Shown one piece after another: positions 1 to 8,235 of a stretch of DNA of 64,000 nt. Position 1 is the first letter of the stretch, and every line of letters starts with the position of its first letter. The position numbers were made by a program, and so were the translations under genes. Source of the stretch: Pseudocoprococcus catus (GTDB lineage Bacteria > Bacillota > Clostridia > Lachnospirales > Lachnospiraceae); the NCBI RefSeq assembly GCF_902381825.1, contig NZ_LR698973.1, forward strand, positions 1-64,000, given 5' to 3'. The notes below the pieces were generated by a model, which had not been told where the DNA came from, did not search any database, and saw only the letters and a program-made list of their open reading frames with translations.

Positions 1-30
1 GATGACCATAAATAGATAAAGAATAAATTA

Positions 31-78
31 AAAGCTATTGTTTTACAAATACCGTAAAGCGATAGCTTTTTGTTTTTA
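31..78 (+). terminator. Putative intrinsic terminator
   Basis: Arms AAAAGCTAT and ATAGCTTTT enclose a loop of about 23 nt, which itself holds a small GTTTTAC/GTAAAG stem, and are followed by a T-rich run. It would end a rightward transcript entering from before the window, or a leftward transcript of the DUF2156 remnant. Confidence 0.5.
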
Positions 79-80
79 AT

Positions 81-549
81 TCAAAGGCCAGCTTTGTGTA
101 GAAATTCAATCATCATATACAGATGGATTTTTACTGTCAGAATCAAGACCGGCAAGCGGAGCAACTCCGAGACTGCCGTAGCCAACGCCCTCCTCTTTAA
201 AGATCTGGAAGGCATCATAAATAATGGTTTCCATGACGCCGCCTGGTGCATCTTTTCCGTGTCTGGTGACATCAGCCATATAGCCGTTTTTTCCAAGAAA
301 TGGGACAAAGACAATAAAAGCAACCATTTTTCCGTCTGCATTCACAGCATAAAAATAACGTTTATCCATTGGATTTTCAAGAACGACTGTACCCATTGTA
401 AACTGAAGCATCCCGCTCTTTTTTCCTTCCAGCCATTCATTCGTGATGCGGTCAAATTCAGCTTCAAGCGCCGGGTCACGTTTTTCAAGCACTTTATACT
501 CATGAACCGTCACACCTGCTTTGGTGGCATGATTGATATTCATACGCAT
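81..549 (-). pseudogene. DUF2156 (MprF C-terminal-like) remnant
   Basis: The 147-codon frame ending at 106 resembles the middle of the DUF2156 GNAT-like domain found at the C-terminus of phosphatidylglycerol lysyltransferases. Recognisable blocks are KRYFYAVNADGKMVAF, GYMADVTRHGKDAPGGVMET and GSLGVAPLAGL. The family's C-terminal helix continues in another frame as IEFLHKAGL (81 to about 110) and then stops, so there is at least one frameshift. Full-length family members run to about 300 residues or more, so both ends are missing. A GGAGG site precedes the ATG at 549, so a short product could still be made. Loss of function is inferred from the truncation and the frame break. Confidence 0.6.
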
Positions 550-680
550 TTTAGCACGATTCCTCCAATATCAAAATAAAAGATGTCACATATTGATGCT
601 AACATTGAGTATAACGCTCTCATAAAAAATCAATACAAAAAAGTTATCACAAAAATAGCAAAAAGTTAGCAAAAAGCGCT

Positions 681-711
681 TGACTCTATAGTAAGTATAT
701 AGTTTACTATG
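681..711 (+). promoter_or_regulatory. MerR-type promoter/operator of purine operon
   Basis: The -35 TTGACT (681-686) and -10 TACTAT (706-711) are 19 bp apart, the long spacing typical of promoters activated by MerR-family proteins. A dyad ATAGTAA (689-695) and TTACTAT (705-711), with 9 bp between, fills the spacer. A MerR-family gene lies in the same operon at 5425, so autoregulation of the whole operon is the simplest inference. Confidence 0.65.
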
Positions 712-749
712 GCTATAGATGAAAACAAGGAACTTTTAAGGAGGATTTT

Positions 750-1793
750 ATGAAAAAGTTAGTATGTCTTGGCCTTGTTGCAGCCCTGGTTGTTTCTCTG
801 GCAGCTTGTGGCAGCAGCAATACAAAATCTACAGAAAGTAAAGCAACAGAAAGCGCAGCAGCTTCTGAATCATCTGCTGATCAGGCAGAAGCAGCAAGTG
901 GTCTGAAGATTGCATTGGTTATGTCCGGTGCAGCGAACGATCAGGGCTGGAATCAGACAGCTTACGAAGGCACTCAGAAAGCCTGCGAGAAATATGGATG
1001 TGAGCTCGCATATACAGAAAATGTTTCAACAGCAGATATCGCAGCTGTATTTGCAGATTATGCAGGCTCAGGTTATGACATCGTCATCGGACATGGTTAT
1101 GAATTTGGTGATCCGGCACTTGAAGTTGCAGCGACATATCCAGATACAAAGTTTATCTGTACAGAAGCAGACGCAGCCGCCGATAACGTTGCATCTTATG
1201 TGATGGCGTGTGAGCAGACAGCGTATGTTGAGGGTATTATCGCAGCATCCATGACAAAATCCGGCAAGATCGGTGCCATCGGACCAATTCCTGGCGATTC
1301 ACTTGTGAAAATTATCAACGGTTATGAAGACGGTGCTAAAACTATCAATCCGGATATCGATGTGCAGACAGCATGGACAAATTCATTCGTAGATACACAG
1401 CTTGCACAGGAAGCTGCAAAGGCAATGATTGAAAACGGTGCGGATGTTATTAAACATTGTGCAAATGCATGTGGTAATGGTGCTATGTCAGCAGCGGTTG
1501 ATGCCAATATCTGGTGTCAGGGAGATTCCTATGACCAGAGTTCTCTCGCTCCGAACAATATTCTTGATTCAGCAATCTACAATCTGGATGTCGTTCTCGA
1601 TAAGGCTATCGAAAGCGTTGTAGAAGGTTCCTTCTCAGGGGATGTTTACAACCTTGGTATGGCAGATGGTGCTGTAGAAGTGCTTCTTTCCGACAATCTT
1701 CCAGATGATGTGAAAGCAACTGCTGAACAGGCAATCGAACAGATCAAATCCGGTGAAGTTGAAGTTGTTCGTGACTATACATTAAGAGACTAA
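750..1793 (+). CDS. BMP-family nucleoside-binding lipoprotein
   Basis: Extracellular substrate-binding lipoprotein of an ABC importer, BMP/PnrA family (purine nucleoside binders). The N-terminus has a lysine pair, a hydrophobic stretch and a lipobox LAAC at about residues 18-21, followed by a Ser/Ala/Glu-rich tether to about residue 50. The binding domain begins at LKIALVMSGAANDQGWNQ, with the N-terminal strand and DQGWNQ motif usual for the family. At 347 aa it is of normal length. AAGGAGG lies just before the ATG. It is the first gene of an operon with an ATPase, two permeases, a MerR regulator and guanine deaminase, which supports guanosine or another purine as ligand. The exact ligand is inferred. 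A hairpin downstream probably limits expression of the transporter genes relative to this one. Confidence 0.9.
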   Translation: MKKLVCLGLVAALVVSLAACGSSNTKSTESKATESAAASESSADQAEAASGLKIALVMSGAANDQGWNQTAYEGTQKACEKYGCELAYTENVSTADIAAVFADYAGSGYDIVIGHGYEFGDPALEVAATYPDTKFICTEADAAADNVASYVMACEQTAYVEGIIAASMTKSGKIGAIGPIPGDSLVKIINGYEDGAKTINPDIDVQTAWTNSFVDTQLAQEAAKAMIENGADVIKHCANACGNGAMSAAVDANIWCQGDSYDQSSLAPNNILDSAIYNLDVVLDKAIESVVEGSFSGDVYNLGMADGAVEVLLSDNLPDDVKATAEQAIEQIKSGEVEVVRDYTLRD

Positions 1794-1804
1794 TGCGACT
1801 TTTG

Positions 1805-1832
1805 GAGCCGGTACATGGTGCCGGCTCTTTAT
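1805..1832 (+). terminator. Intercistronic hairpin with T-rich tail
   Basis: The GAGCCGGTAC / GTGCCGGCTC stem (one G-T pair) with a 3-nt loop is followed by TTTATTATTT, 23 bp before the next start codon. It is probably a leaky terminator that keeps the binding protein in excess over the membrane components. Confidence 0.65.
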
Positions 1833-1854
1833 TATTTATAGAAGGAGAAAAACA

Positions 1855-3381
1855 ATGCCTCTTTTGCAAATGAAACATATCTGTAAATCTTTTTCTGGCG
1901 TTTATGCCAACGAGGATATCAATCTGACTGTCGAAAAGGGAGAAATCCATGCACTGCTTGGAGAAAATGGTGCAGGCAAGACAACGCTTATGAATATACT
2001 GTTTGGATTATATCGTGCAGACAGCGGGGAGATTTTCTGGAAAGATCAGCTGGCGAATTTTACATCACCGAAGGAAGCGATTGCGGCTGGTGTCGGGATG
2101 GTACAGCAGCATTTTTCTTTGGTCAATAAAATGACTGTCCTTGATAATGTGATTTTAAATTTAAAAGGGAATGCTTTTGTTTTAAATCGTGCGGCTGCCA
2201 GAGCAAGGTTAGTTGAACTTGCTGAAAAATATGGACTTCAGGTGAATCCGGATGCATTGATTTGCGAACTTTCTGTAGGAGAACAGCAGCGTGTCGAAAT
2301 TCTGAAAGCGCTTTATCGAAATGTTGAGCTGCTGATACTTGATGAGCCGACTGGCGTATTGACCCCTCAGGAGACAACACAGTTTTTTGATGTTCTCCGC
2401 AATCTGAAAAATGAAGGATACGGTATTATTATTATCACGCATCGTATGAGCGAGATTATGGCCATCAGCGACAGAGTGACCATTTTGAGGGACGGCAAAC
2501 AGGTGGCTGATCTGGTGACAGCAGAGACAAATCCAGGTGAATTATCGGCCTATATGATCGGACGTGAACTCAATGAGTCCTATAATATAGAAGAAACACC
2601 GAAAGCGGAAAATATGCTTGTGATGAAGCATGTATCAAATGACCATAAGCATCATGGCCGACACAAGATCGAAGCGATTGATCTGGTTATCCGAAAGGGT
2701 GAGATTCTTGGTATTGCCGGTGTAGAGGGAAACGGACAGAAGGAACTGGCTGAAGTCATCACTGGTATTCAGAAGAAGAAAAGCGGTCAGATTATTTTGG
2801 ATGGACAGGATATGGCAGGAAAGACTATTCGTGAACGCTATGAAGCGGGCATTTCCTATATTTCAGAGGATCGTCTGTCAGACAGTCTGATTACAGGTAT
2901 GAATATTATTGATAATCTTTTGCTCAGAGATTATAAGAAGCTGCCGTTTGCAAAGCATTCGATCGTGAATCGCAGTGCGATGAGAAAAAATGCAAAAGAA
3001 AAGATGCAGCAGTATCAGGTGCGTGCCTCAGGTAAATCTGGCGTGGATACGCAGGTGCGGTTGTTATCCGGTGGTAACCAGCAGAAGCTGATTATTGCGA
3101 GAGAACTGACAGACAGTGCGAAACTGATCATAGCCAGTCAGCCGACCAGAGGACTTGATATCGGTGCGACAGAATTTGTGCGCCAGCAGCTGATCAATCA
3201 GCGCAATGCGGGAAAAGCAGTGATGCTGATTTCGGCCGATCTGGAAGAAATCATGGCATTGAGTGACAGAATCGCCGTTTTATTTGGCGGAAAAATTGTC
3301 GGCGTGCTCAGCAGAGAAGAAGCGACCGTTCAGAAAATCGGTCTGTTGATGGGCGGTATTTCAGAGGAGGAAGAAAAATAA
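1855..3381 (+). CDS. Nucleoside ABC importer, tandem ATPase
   Basis: 508-aa ATPase with two nucleotide-binding domains, as in the YufO/NupO and sugar importer (RbsA-like) group. It powers uptake of the ligand of the upstream BMP protein. In domain 1, Walker A GENGAGKTT is at about residue 40, the signature LSVGEQQRVE at about 140, and Walker B LLILDEPTG follows. In domain 2 the Walker A region is degenerate (GVEGNGQKE) and the signature is LLSGGNQQK, the usual asymmetry of this family. The start ATG follows GAAGGAG. The gene overlaps the next permease by one base (TAATG), so translation is probably coupled. Assignment to the nucleoside subgroup rests on the BMP neighbour. Confidence 0.92.
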   Translation: MPLLQMKHICKSFSGVYANEDINLTVEKGEIHALLGENGAGKTTLMNILFGLYRADSGEIFWKDQLANFTSPKEAIAAGVGMVQQHFSLVNKMTVLDNVILNLKGNAFVLNRAAARARLVELAEKYGLQVNPDALICELSVGEQQRVEILKALYRNVELLILDEPTGVLTPQETTQFFDVLRNLKNEGYGIIIITHRMSEIMAISDRVTILRDGKQVADLVTAETNPGELSAYMIGRELNESYNIEETPKAENMLVMKHVSNDHKHHGRHKIEAIDLVIRKGEILGIAGVEGNGQKELAEVITGIQKKKSGQIILDGQDMAGKTIRERYEAGISYISEDRLSDSLITGMNIIDNLLLRDYKKLPFAKHSIVNRSAMRKNAKEKMQQYQVRASGKSGVDTQVRLLSGGNQQKLIIARELTDSAKLIIASQPTRGLDIGATEFVRQQLINQRNAGKAVMLISADLEEIMALSDRIAVLFGGKIVGVLSREEATVQKIGLLMGGISEEEEK

Positions 3382-4436
3382 TGCAGAATGAAAAAAACAG
3401 AACAAGAGCGGTCACGGATGTGATCATCATTCTTGTTTTAACGATTCTTACAGGAACGATTCTGATCATTGCCTGTGGTGCCAATCCTGCAGATGCCTAT
3501 GCACTCTTTTTCAGAGGAATCTTTGGTACAAAGGCTGGATTTACTGAAATTTTTGTAAAAGCCTGTCCATTAATTCTGACAGGTCTCGGTTGTGCTGTTG
3601 TTTACCGCACAGGCTTCTTTAATATTGGTGCGGAAGGACAGTTTTATGTGGGTGCCATGATCACGACAATCATTGCATTAAATCTGACCGCGGTTCCTGG
3701 AATCCTTCGTCTGATACTTGCGTTGGCGGCTGGATTTGTGGCCGGTGGTCTGTGGGCTTTAATTGCAGCAGTTTTTAAGGCAAAATTCAATATCTCAGAG
3801 ATTATTGTGACCATTATGCTGAATTACATTGCCATTAATTTCCTTGGTTATGCGGTCCGTTCATTTTTGATGGATCCTGCTGGAAACGTGCCTCAGTCGG
3901 CAAAGATTGATGAAGCTGCTCAGCTGAAAGTGCTCATACCGGCAACCCGTTTTCATGCAGGCATCCTGATTGCGGTTGCGTGTGTATTCGTCGTTTGGTT
4001 TTTCCTCGATAAGACAACGATGGGTTACGAATTGCGGGCAGTCGGCTTAAATAAGAGAGGCAGTGCCTGCAATGGTATCTCTGTTATGAAAAATATCGTG
4101 CTTTCAGCCTTTTTAAGTGGCGGTCTTTCAGCAGTAGCAGGGGGCATAGAAGTATTGGCAACGCAGAAAAAGCTGCTCGAGGGTATTTCAGCCAACTGTG
4201 GATATACGGCAGTGCTGATTGCACTGGTAGCTTTTAATCATCCGATTGGTGTCCTTATTGTGGCAGTACTTTATTCAGCGATGCAGGTAGGCGCCAGCTC
4301 CATGCAGAGACAGATGGGCGTACCATCATCGATTGTCAATATTCTGATTGGTGTTGTTGTTGTGCTGATCCTTGCAAGAGAATTATTTCATAAGATTAAA
4401 ATCAGAAACAATAAAGAAAAAGGAGGTCGTGCATAA
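3381..4436 (+). CDS. Nucleoside ABC importer permease 1
   Basis: 351-aa integral membrane protein of the BPD_transp_2 family (YufP/NupP-like), with about nine or ten hydrophobic segments. The motif NIGAEGQFYVGAM, at about residues 76-88, is characteristic of permeases paired with BMP-type binding proteins. It forms the transmembrane channel with the product of the next gene and docks the ATPase of the previous gene. Overlapping stop and start codons on both sides (TAATG) indicate a tightly coupled operon. Confidence 0.9.
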   Translation: MQNEKNRTRAVTDVIIILVLTILTGTILIIACGANPADAYALFFRGIFGTKAGFTEIFVKACPLILTGLGCAVVYRTGFFNIGAEGQFYVGAMITTIIALNLTAVPGILRLILALAAGFVAGGLWALIAAVFKAKFNISEIIVTIMLNYIAINFLGYAVRSFLMDPAGNVPQSAKIDEAAQLKVLIPATRFHAGILIAVACVFVVWFFLDKTTMGYELRAVGLNKRGSACNGISVMKNIVLSAFLSGGLSAVAGGIEVLATQKKLLEGISANCGYTAVLIALVAFNHPIGVLIVAVLYSAMQVGASSMQRQMGVPSSIVNILIGVVVVLILARELFHKIKIRNNKEKGGRA

Positions 4437-5377
4437 TGCTTGAACAGATTTTAACAGTCAGTTTTATGACCGCTTTTCTGGCCGCTGCAGTTCGTCTGGC
4501 AGTGCCGTTGATGTATGGCGGTATTGGTGAGATTATTGCGGAAAAATCAGGTATTTTAAACATTGGCATGGAAGGTGTCATGTTAAGCGGTGCTTTCTTT
4601 TCCTTTGCAGGCGCATGGTTTTCAAAAAGTCTGATGGTTGGTTTACTGTGCGGTATCCTTGGCGGTCTGGCTGTCAGTCTGCTTCACGGACTTTTGAGTA
4701 TCACACTGATTCAGAATCAGTCTGTCAGCGGCCTGGCCATCAATATGCTGATGCTCGGTGTCACAAGCTTTTTATATAAGCTGATGTCCAATGGACAGAG
4801 TTATCAGCAGCTGGAGACATTTCAGAGCATTGCACTGCCGGGATTATCATCGATCCCACTGATTGGACCGGCATTCTTTAACTGCGACATTCTGACATAT
4901 ATTTTATATATCTTTTTGATTTTAACATGGTTATTTTATAAGAAAACAAATCTCGGTCTTTCATTTGCGGCAGTCGGTGAGCATCCGAGAGCAGCAGAAT
5001 CAGCCGGTATTCATGTCAATCAATATCGCTGGATCGTTATGATTTTTAACGGTGTGCTCGGCGGTATCGGCGGCGCGTATCTTGTGCTTGTTCAGCTGGG
5101 CGTCTTCACAGAAAACATGATTTCAGGACGCGGTTATATTGCGCTGGCCACTGTTATTTTAGGTCGCTATACACCATTTGGCATGTTTGGCGCAGCACTT
5201 TTATTTGGCGCAGCAAATGCCCTTCAGATTCGTCTTCAGACAATCGGTGTATCCATTTCACCTTTTTTACTGGCAATTCTGCCATATGCATTGACTCTGA
5301 TCGCGATGCTTGGTGCCATCGGCAAGAGCAGTGAACCGGAGGCGCTGAGTCAGCCTTATGTGAAGGGCTCAAGATAA
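4436..5377 (+). CDS. Nucleoside ABC importer permease 2
   Basis: 313-aa BPD_transp_2 permease (YufQ/NupQ-like). The family motif reads EKSGILNIGMEGVMLSGA (about residues 39-56), and a second conserved block is AVGEHPRAAESAGI. It is the partner of the preceding permease in a heterodimeric channel. RBS AGGAGG lies about 10 bp before the ATG, inside the preceding gene. It is followed after 47 bp by the MerR regulator gene, with no terminator between them. Confidence 0.9.
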   Translation: MLEQILTVSFMTAFLAAAVRLAVPLMYGGIGEIIAEKSGILNIGMEGVMLSGAFFSFAGAWFSKSLMVGLLCGILGGLAVSLLHGLLSITLIQNQSVSGLAINMLMLGVTSFLYKLMSNGQSYQQLETFQSIALPGLSSIPLIGPAFFNCDILTYILYIFLILTWLFYKKTNLGLSFAAVGEHPRAAESAGIHVNQYRWIVMIFNGVLGGIGGAYLVLVQLGVFTENMISGRGYIALATVILGRYTPFGMFGAALLFGAANALQIRLQTIGVSISPFLLAILPYALTLIAMLGAIGKSSEPEALSQPYVKGSR

Positions 5378-5424
5378 GTTGTTGCCGGATTCGGGCCAAT
5401 AAGATTCTTAACTGAGGACAGGAG

Positions 5425-6198
5425 ATGATTCCATTGACATCAAAAGAATATTTGAACGTTCATGAACTGGCTTCCTTGTTTGGACTGAATGTACAGACGC
5501 TTCATTATTATGACAAAGTTGGTGTGTTTAAACCGAGCGACAGAGATCCCGGCAATCGTTACCGCAAATATCGTTTCGATCAGATTTATGAGCTGGCTTC
5601 GATTCGTTATATGCGTAAGCTTGGTTATTCGGTGGGGGCAGTCCGTGAATTTCAGGATACGAGAGAACCTGATGTATCGCTGAAAAGACTGAAGGAGCGG
5701 TCGGCCGCCATCAGAGCCCAGTGGGAGGAATTGATGCGAATCGATCAGGCAATCATGCGAAAAGTTCAGTTTATTGAGGAGTGCAGGGACGAAATCGAAA
5801 AAGATGTGGATATTAACGGATTTAAAATTGTCGAATTTCCGGAGCGGCGTTATATTCCGATTGGAACGGAGAATGAAATATATACAGGAGAATCTTTCTA
5901 TTTCTATCCGACGATTGTTTTTTACGGAAAAGACACGAAGCAGTTTGGTGCACTTCTTACCGATGATCAGGTGGAAGATACGACGGGTGCAGCGACTTCG
6001 GCCATCCCGGCAGGAGAGTATCTTGTCGGCTACCATCGAGGGCCTTATGAGCAGATTCAGGAGAGCTTTGACAGAATCCGATCCTATGGCAGTCAGTATA
6101 AACTCGATGATACAATGCTGGCCGTTAATATTATTGACCAGTTTGTTGAAAAGAAGAATACAAATTATATGACGCGCATCGAAATAAGAATACTATAA
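5425..6198 (+). CDS. MerR-family regulator with GyrI-like effector domain
   Basis: 257-aa transcription regulator. The N-terminal winged helix-turn-helix (residues 1-75) carries the MerR signature: TLHYYDKVGVFKPS, then RYRKYRFDQIYELASIRYMRKLGYSV. A dimerisation helix follows at about residues 76-125. The C-terminal half (about 135-257) looks like the BltR/GyrI-type ligand-binding fold, with PAGEYLVGYHRGPYEQIQE as the conserved block. Its operon starts with a promoter whose 19-bp spacer holds a dyad operator, so it probably activates its own operon on binding a small molecule, possibly a purine. The ligand cannot be read from the sequence. RBS ACAGGAG precedes the ATG. Confidence 0.85.
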   Translation: MIPLTSKEYLNVHELASLFGLNVQTLHYYDKVGVFKPSDRDPGNRYRKYRFDQIYELASIRYMRKLGYSVGAVREFQDTREPDVSLKRLKERSAAIRAQWEELMRIDQAIMRKVQFIEECRDEIEKDVDINGFKIVEFPERRYIPIGTENEIYTGESFYFYPTIVFYGKDTKQFGALLTDDQVEDTTGAATSAIPAGEYLVGYHRGPYEQIQESFDRIRSYGSQYKLDDTMLAVNIIDQFVEKKNTNYMTRIEIRIL

Positions 6199-6255
6199 GA
6201 AGCAGTCACAAATAACAGAAATAGAAGTGAGATAAAAAACAGAAGGACAGAGAGA

Positions 6256-7539
6256 ATGGGGAAAACAGATATGGCAGTAAAAGTTTATCATGGAGATATT
6301 GTTTATACACCATCGGCCGACAAGCTGGCTGTTTATGAAAACAGTTATATTGTTGTAGATGGTGGAAAAGTGGCAGGCATTTATGAGACGCTCCCAGAGC
6401 AGTATGCCAATGCCGCATGTACAGATTATGGTCGAAAAATGATCATTCCGGCCTTTTCGGATCTGCATGTGCATGGTTCACAGTATGTGCAGCGAGGAAT
6501 AGGCATGGATTGTCTTCTTTCCAATTGGCTGAATCATTACACATTTCCGCAGGAAGCCGAATTTAAAGATCTGTCTTATGCAAAGAAGTGTTATGATGCT
6601 TTTGTGGATGATATGATTTGTCACGGAACATTTCATGCCAATGTTTTTGGAACCATCCATCGTGAGGCAACAGACTATTTGTTCAGGAAAATGGAAGAAA
6701 AGGGCATGTATGGTTTTGTAGGAAAAGTCAATATGGATTGTAATTCTCCGGAGTTTCTCATTGAGACAACAGAAGATTCACTGAGAGAAACAGAAATCTA
6801 TCTGGACAGTCATACAGGCAGTGGGAAAGTCAAACCGATCCTTGCACCGCGTTTTGCACCGACATGCAGTGAAAAACTGATGACAGGTCTCGGCATGCTT
6901 GCAGCGAAGTACCATTGCGGTGTGCATACACATCTGGTGGAATCGATCTGGGAAGCAGAGGAAGCATTAAGATGTTTCCCTGGATATCATTCAGATGCAG
7001 AGATTTATGAGCGTGCCGGTCTGATGGACCATGGCCCTTCAATTTTTGCACACGTTATTTTCCCGACAGAAGAAGACAAGCGCATCATGAAAGAGCACGG
7101 CAGTTTTTCGGTTCACTGCCCGGACGCAACGACCAATATTATTGCGGGCATTATGCCGCTGGCGGCTATGCATGATGAAGAACTGAAGATTGCTATTGGT
7201 TCAGATGTGGCCGGAGGACACAGCATTGCCATATACAAGCAGATTGCGCGTGCCGTTCAGCTCTCAAAATTAAAGGAATTTTATGAGCCGGATCAGAGTC
7301 AGACAATTACGCTTACGCAGGCTTTTTACCATGCAACAAAAGAAGCAGGAAGCGTCTTTGGAAAAGTCGGATCCTTTGAAAAGGGATATCAGTTTAATGC
7401 TCTGGTTATTGATACTATGGAAGATTCATGGGTACCGCTTACAGCAGAAGAGCGTCTGGAGCGATTCTGTTATATAGGGGATGACCGGAACATCAGAGCA
7501 AGATTTATAGACGGGGAAGAGATTCATTTTGAAAACTAA
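6256..7539 (+). CDS. guaD: Guanine deaminase (amidohydrolase)
   Basis: Cytosolic zinc amidohydrolase of 427 aa that converts guanine to xanthine and ammonia. Metal and substrate motifs are present in order: SDLHVHGSQY (about residues 75-84), a guanine-deaminase-type block FHANVFGTIHREATDYL, GVHTHLVES, IFAHVIFPTEEDKRIM, SVHCPDATTNIIAGIMP and GSDVAGGHSIAIYKQ. The FPQEAEF and GKVNMDCNSPE blocks are also typical of guanine deaminase rather than other amidohydrolases. Length is normal. As last gene of the nucleoside-uptake operon it would process guanine released from imported nucleosides. RBS AAGGA is 8 bp before the chosen ATG; a second in-frame ATG lies at 6271. A strong terminator follows. Confidence 0.88.
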   Translation: MGKTDMAVKVYHGDIVYTPSADKLAVYENSYIVVDGGKVAGIYETLPEQYANAACTDYGRKMIIPAFSDLHVHGSQYVQRGIGMDCLLSNWLNHYTFPQEAEFKDLSYAKKCYDAFVDDMICHGTFHANVFGTIHREATDYLFRKMEEKGMYGFVGKVNMDCNSPEFLIETTEDSLRETEIYLDSHTGSGKVKPILAPRFAPTCSEKLMTGLGMLAAKYHCGVHTHLVESIWEAEEALRCFPGYHSDAEIYERAGLMDHGPSIFAHVIFPTEEDKRIMKEHGSFSVHCPDATTNIIAGIMPLAAMHDEELKIAIGSDVAGGHSIAIYKQIARAVQLSKLKEFYEPDQSQTITLTQAFYHATKEAGSVFGKVGSFEKGYQFNALVIDTMEDSWVPLTAEERLERFCYIGDDRNIRARFIDGEEIHFEN

Positions 7540-7570
7540 TTAAAACCAAATAGGTAAAAAAACATGGAAA

Positions 7571-7627
7571 AACACAGCATTTTAAGTTGAGTGGTAAGGG
7601 ATATCGGCTTAAATGCTGTGTTTTTTA
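7571..7627. terminator. Bidirectional intrinsic terminator
   Basis: Arms AACACAGCATTTTAAG and CTTAAATGCTGTGTT enclose a loop of about 21 nt, with A residues before and a T run after. It ends the guanine deaminase operon, and in the other direction would end transcription of the Uma2 remnant. Confidence 0.85.
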
Positions 7628-7630
7628 TTA

Positions 7631-7909
7631 TTAAGCAAGAAAATCAGAAAGTTTAATCTGATAATCCATGCGCTGACTGGATGGGGATACAATTTCGATG
7701 ATCCAGTCGGGAGCTCCATTGCAGCCATATTCATTAAGTTTATCTGTATCACAAATAACAGAAATATCGGGTTCAAGGTAATTGCGGTCATCCCTGTTCA
7801 AAAAACAGCAAAAGGTGCGGGATAAACCTCACAGGAAACGTTGTTGTTTCCCGTCAGGAAGTTCGTAGATATCTTTTGTTGTATAGGTATTTCCCTTTGC
7901 CAGTGGCAT
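7631..7909 (-). pseudogene. Uma2/DUF820 family protein, decayed
   Basis: Read leftward, an ATG at 7909 opens MPLAKGNTYTTKDIYELPDG and ends at a TGA after 26 codons. In a different frame the next 66 or so codons read LEPDISVICDTDKLNEYGC, then GAPDWIIEIVSPSSQRMDY, and end at 7631. These are the start and the middle of the Uma2 (DUF820) endonuclease-like family, whose full length is about 190 aa. The section between them and the C-terminal third are missing. Internal deletion plus frameshift makes this a dead gene. Confidence 0.72.
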
Positions 7910-7990
7910 GACAGTGACCTTCTTTTAAAAGATATGGTGATGTATTAATAATATTATATATGATTAGAAGTGTGGGGCAAGAGACATTAT

Positions 7991-8020
7991 TTGACGAATA
8001 TACTAGTAGTATTGTATAAT
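7991..8020 (+). promoter_or_regulatory. Putative promoter with palindromic spacer
   Basis: TTGACG (7991-7996) and TATAAT (8015-8020) are 18 bp apart. The spacer contains the dyad ATACTA-G-TAGTAT. It points toward cas9, and a transcript from it would cross the tracrRNA gene in antisense. No regulator is assigned. Confidence 0.45.
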
Positions 8021-8057
8021 TAAAATAAAAAATATCTGAAAAAACTATTGATTGTGA

Positions 8058-8177
8058 ATAAAAAATAAAGCCTGTTATAAACAGGCTTTAACCACACAAT
8101 GTGGGTCACTTAAAGTGACGATTTGAATAAATTCTTATTTGAACTTATGATGTAAAATTTAGTATGGCACTAAACTT
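8058..8177 (-). ncRNA. tracrRNA of type II-A CRISPR-Cas
   Basis: On the minus strand, 8177 to about 8137 is an anti-repeat. The plus strand there matches the CRISPR repeat in blocks (TTTGA, ATGATGTAAAA, GTATGG, ACT-AA). Downstream come the nexus-like CAAATAAGAATTTATTCAAATC, a GTCACTT/AAGTGAC hairpin, a CCACA/TGTGG hairpin, and a strong terminator stem (TAAAGCCTGTT with its complement, 8066-8090) followed by a T run. A consensus promoter lies just upstream at 8184-8212. The anti-repeat pairs with pre-crRNA so that RNase III can process it, and the 3' hairpins bind Cas9. The gene is divergent from cas9. The 5' end is estimated from the promoter. Confidence 0.88.
8123..8151 (+). promoter_or_regulatory. 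Putative cas9 promoter inside the tracrRNA gene
   Basis: TTGAAT (8123-8128), a 17-bp spacer and TATGAT (8146-8151) point toward cas9. The -10 lies in the tracrRNA anti-repeat, so the two divergent genes overlap at their promoters. An mRNA from here would have a leader of about 75 nt complementary to the tracrRNA 5' part. Confidence 0.5.
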
Positions 8178-8183
8178 ACCTTA

Positions 8184-8212
8184 AGTATAGTATTGCAGCA
8201 TAAAAAAGTCAA
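8184..8212 (-). promoter_or_regulatory. tracrRNA promoter
   Basis: Read leftward, TTGACT (8212-8207), a spacer of exactly 17 bp and TATACT (8189-8184) form a near-consensus sigma-A promoter. It is placed to start transcription at about 8177, at the edge of the anti-repeat. Confidence 0.8.
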
Positions 8213-8235
8213 TATAAAAGAGAGAGGAAAATGTT

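Noticed and set aside
70..579. 169-codon plus-strand frame at the left end
   Set aside because: It is antisense to the DUF2156 remnant, has no ribosome site and resembles no family.
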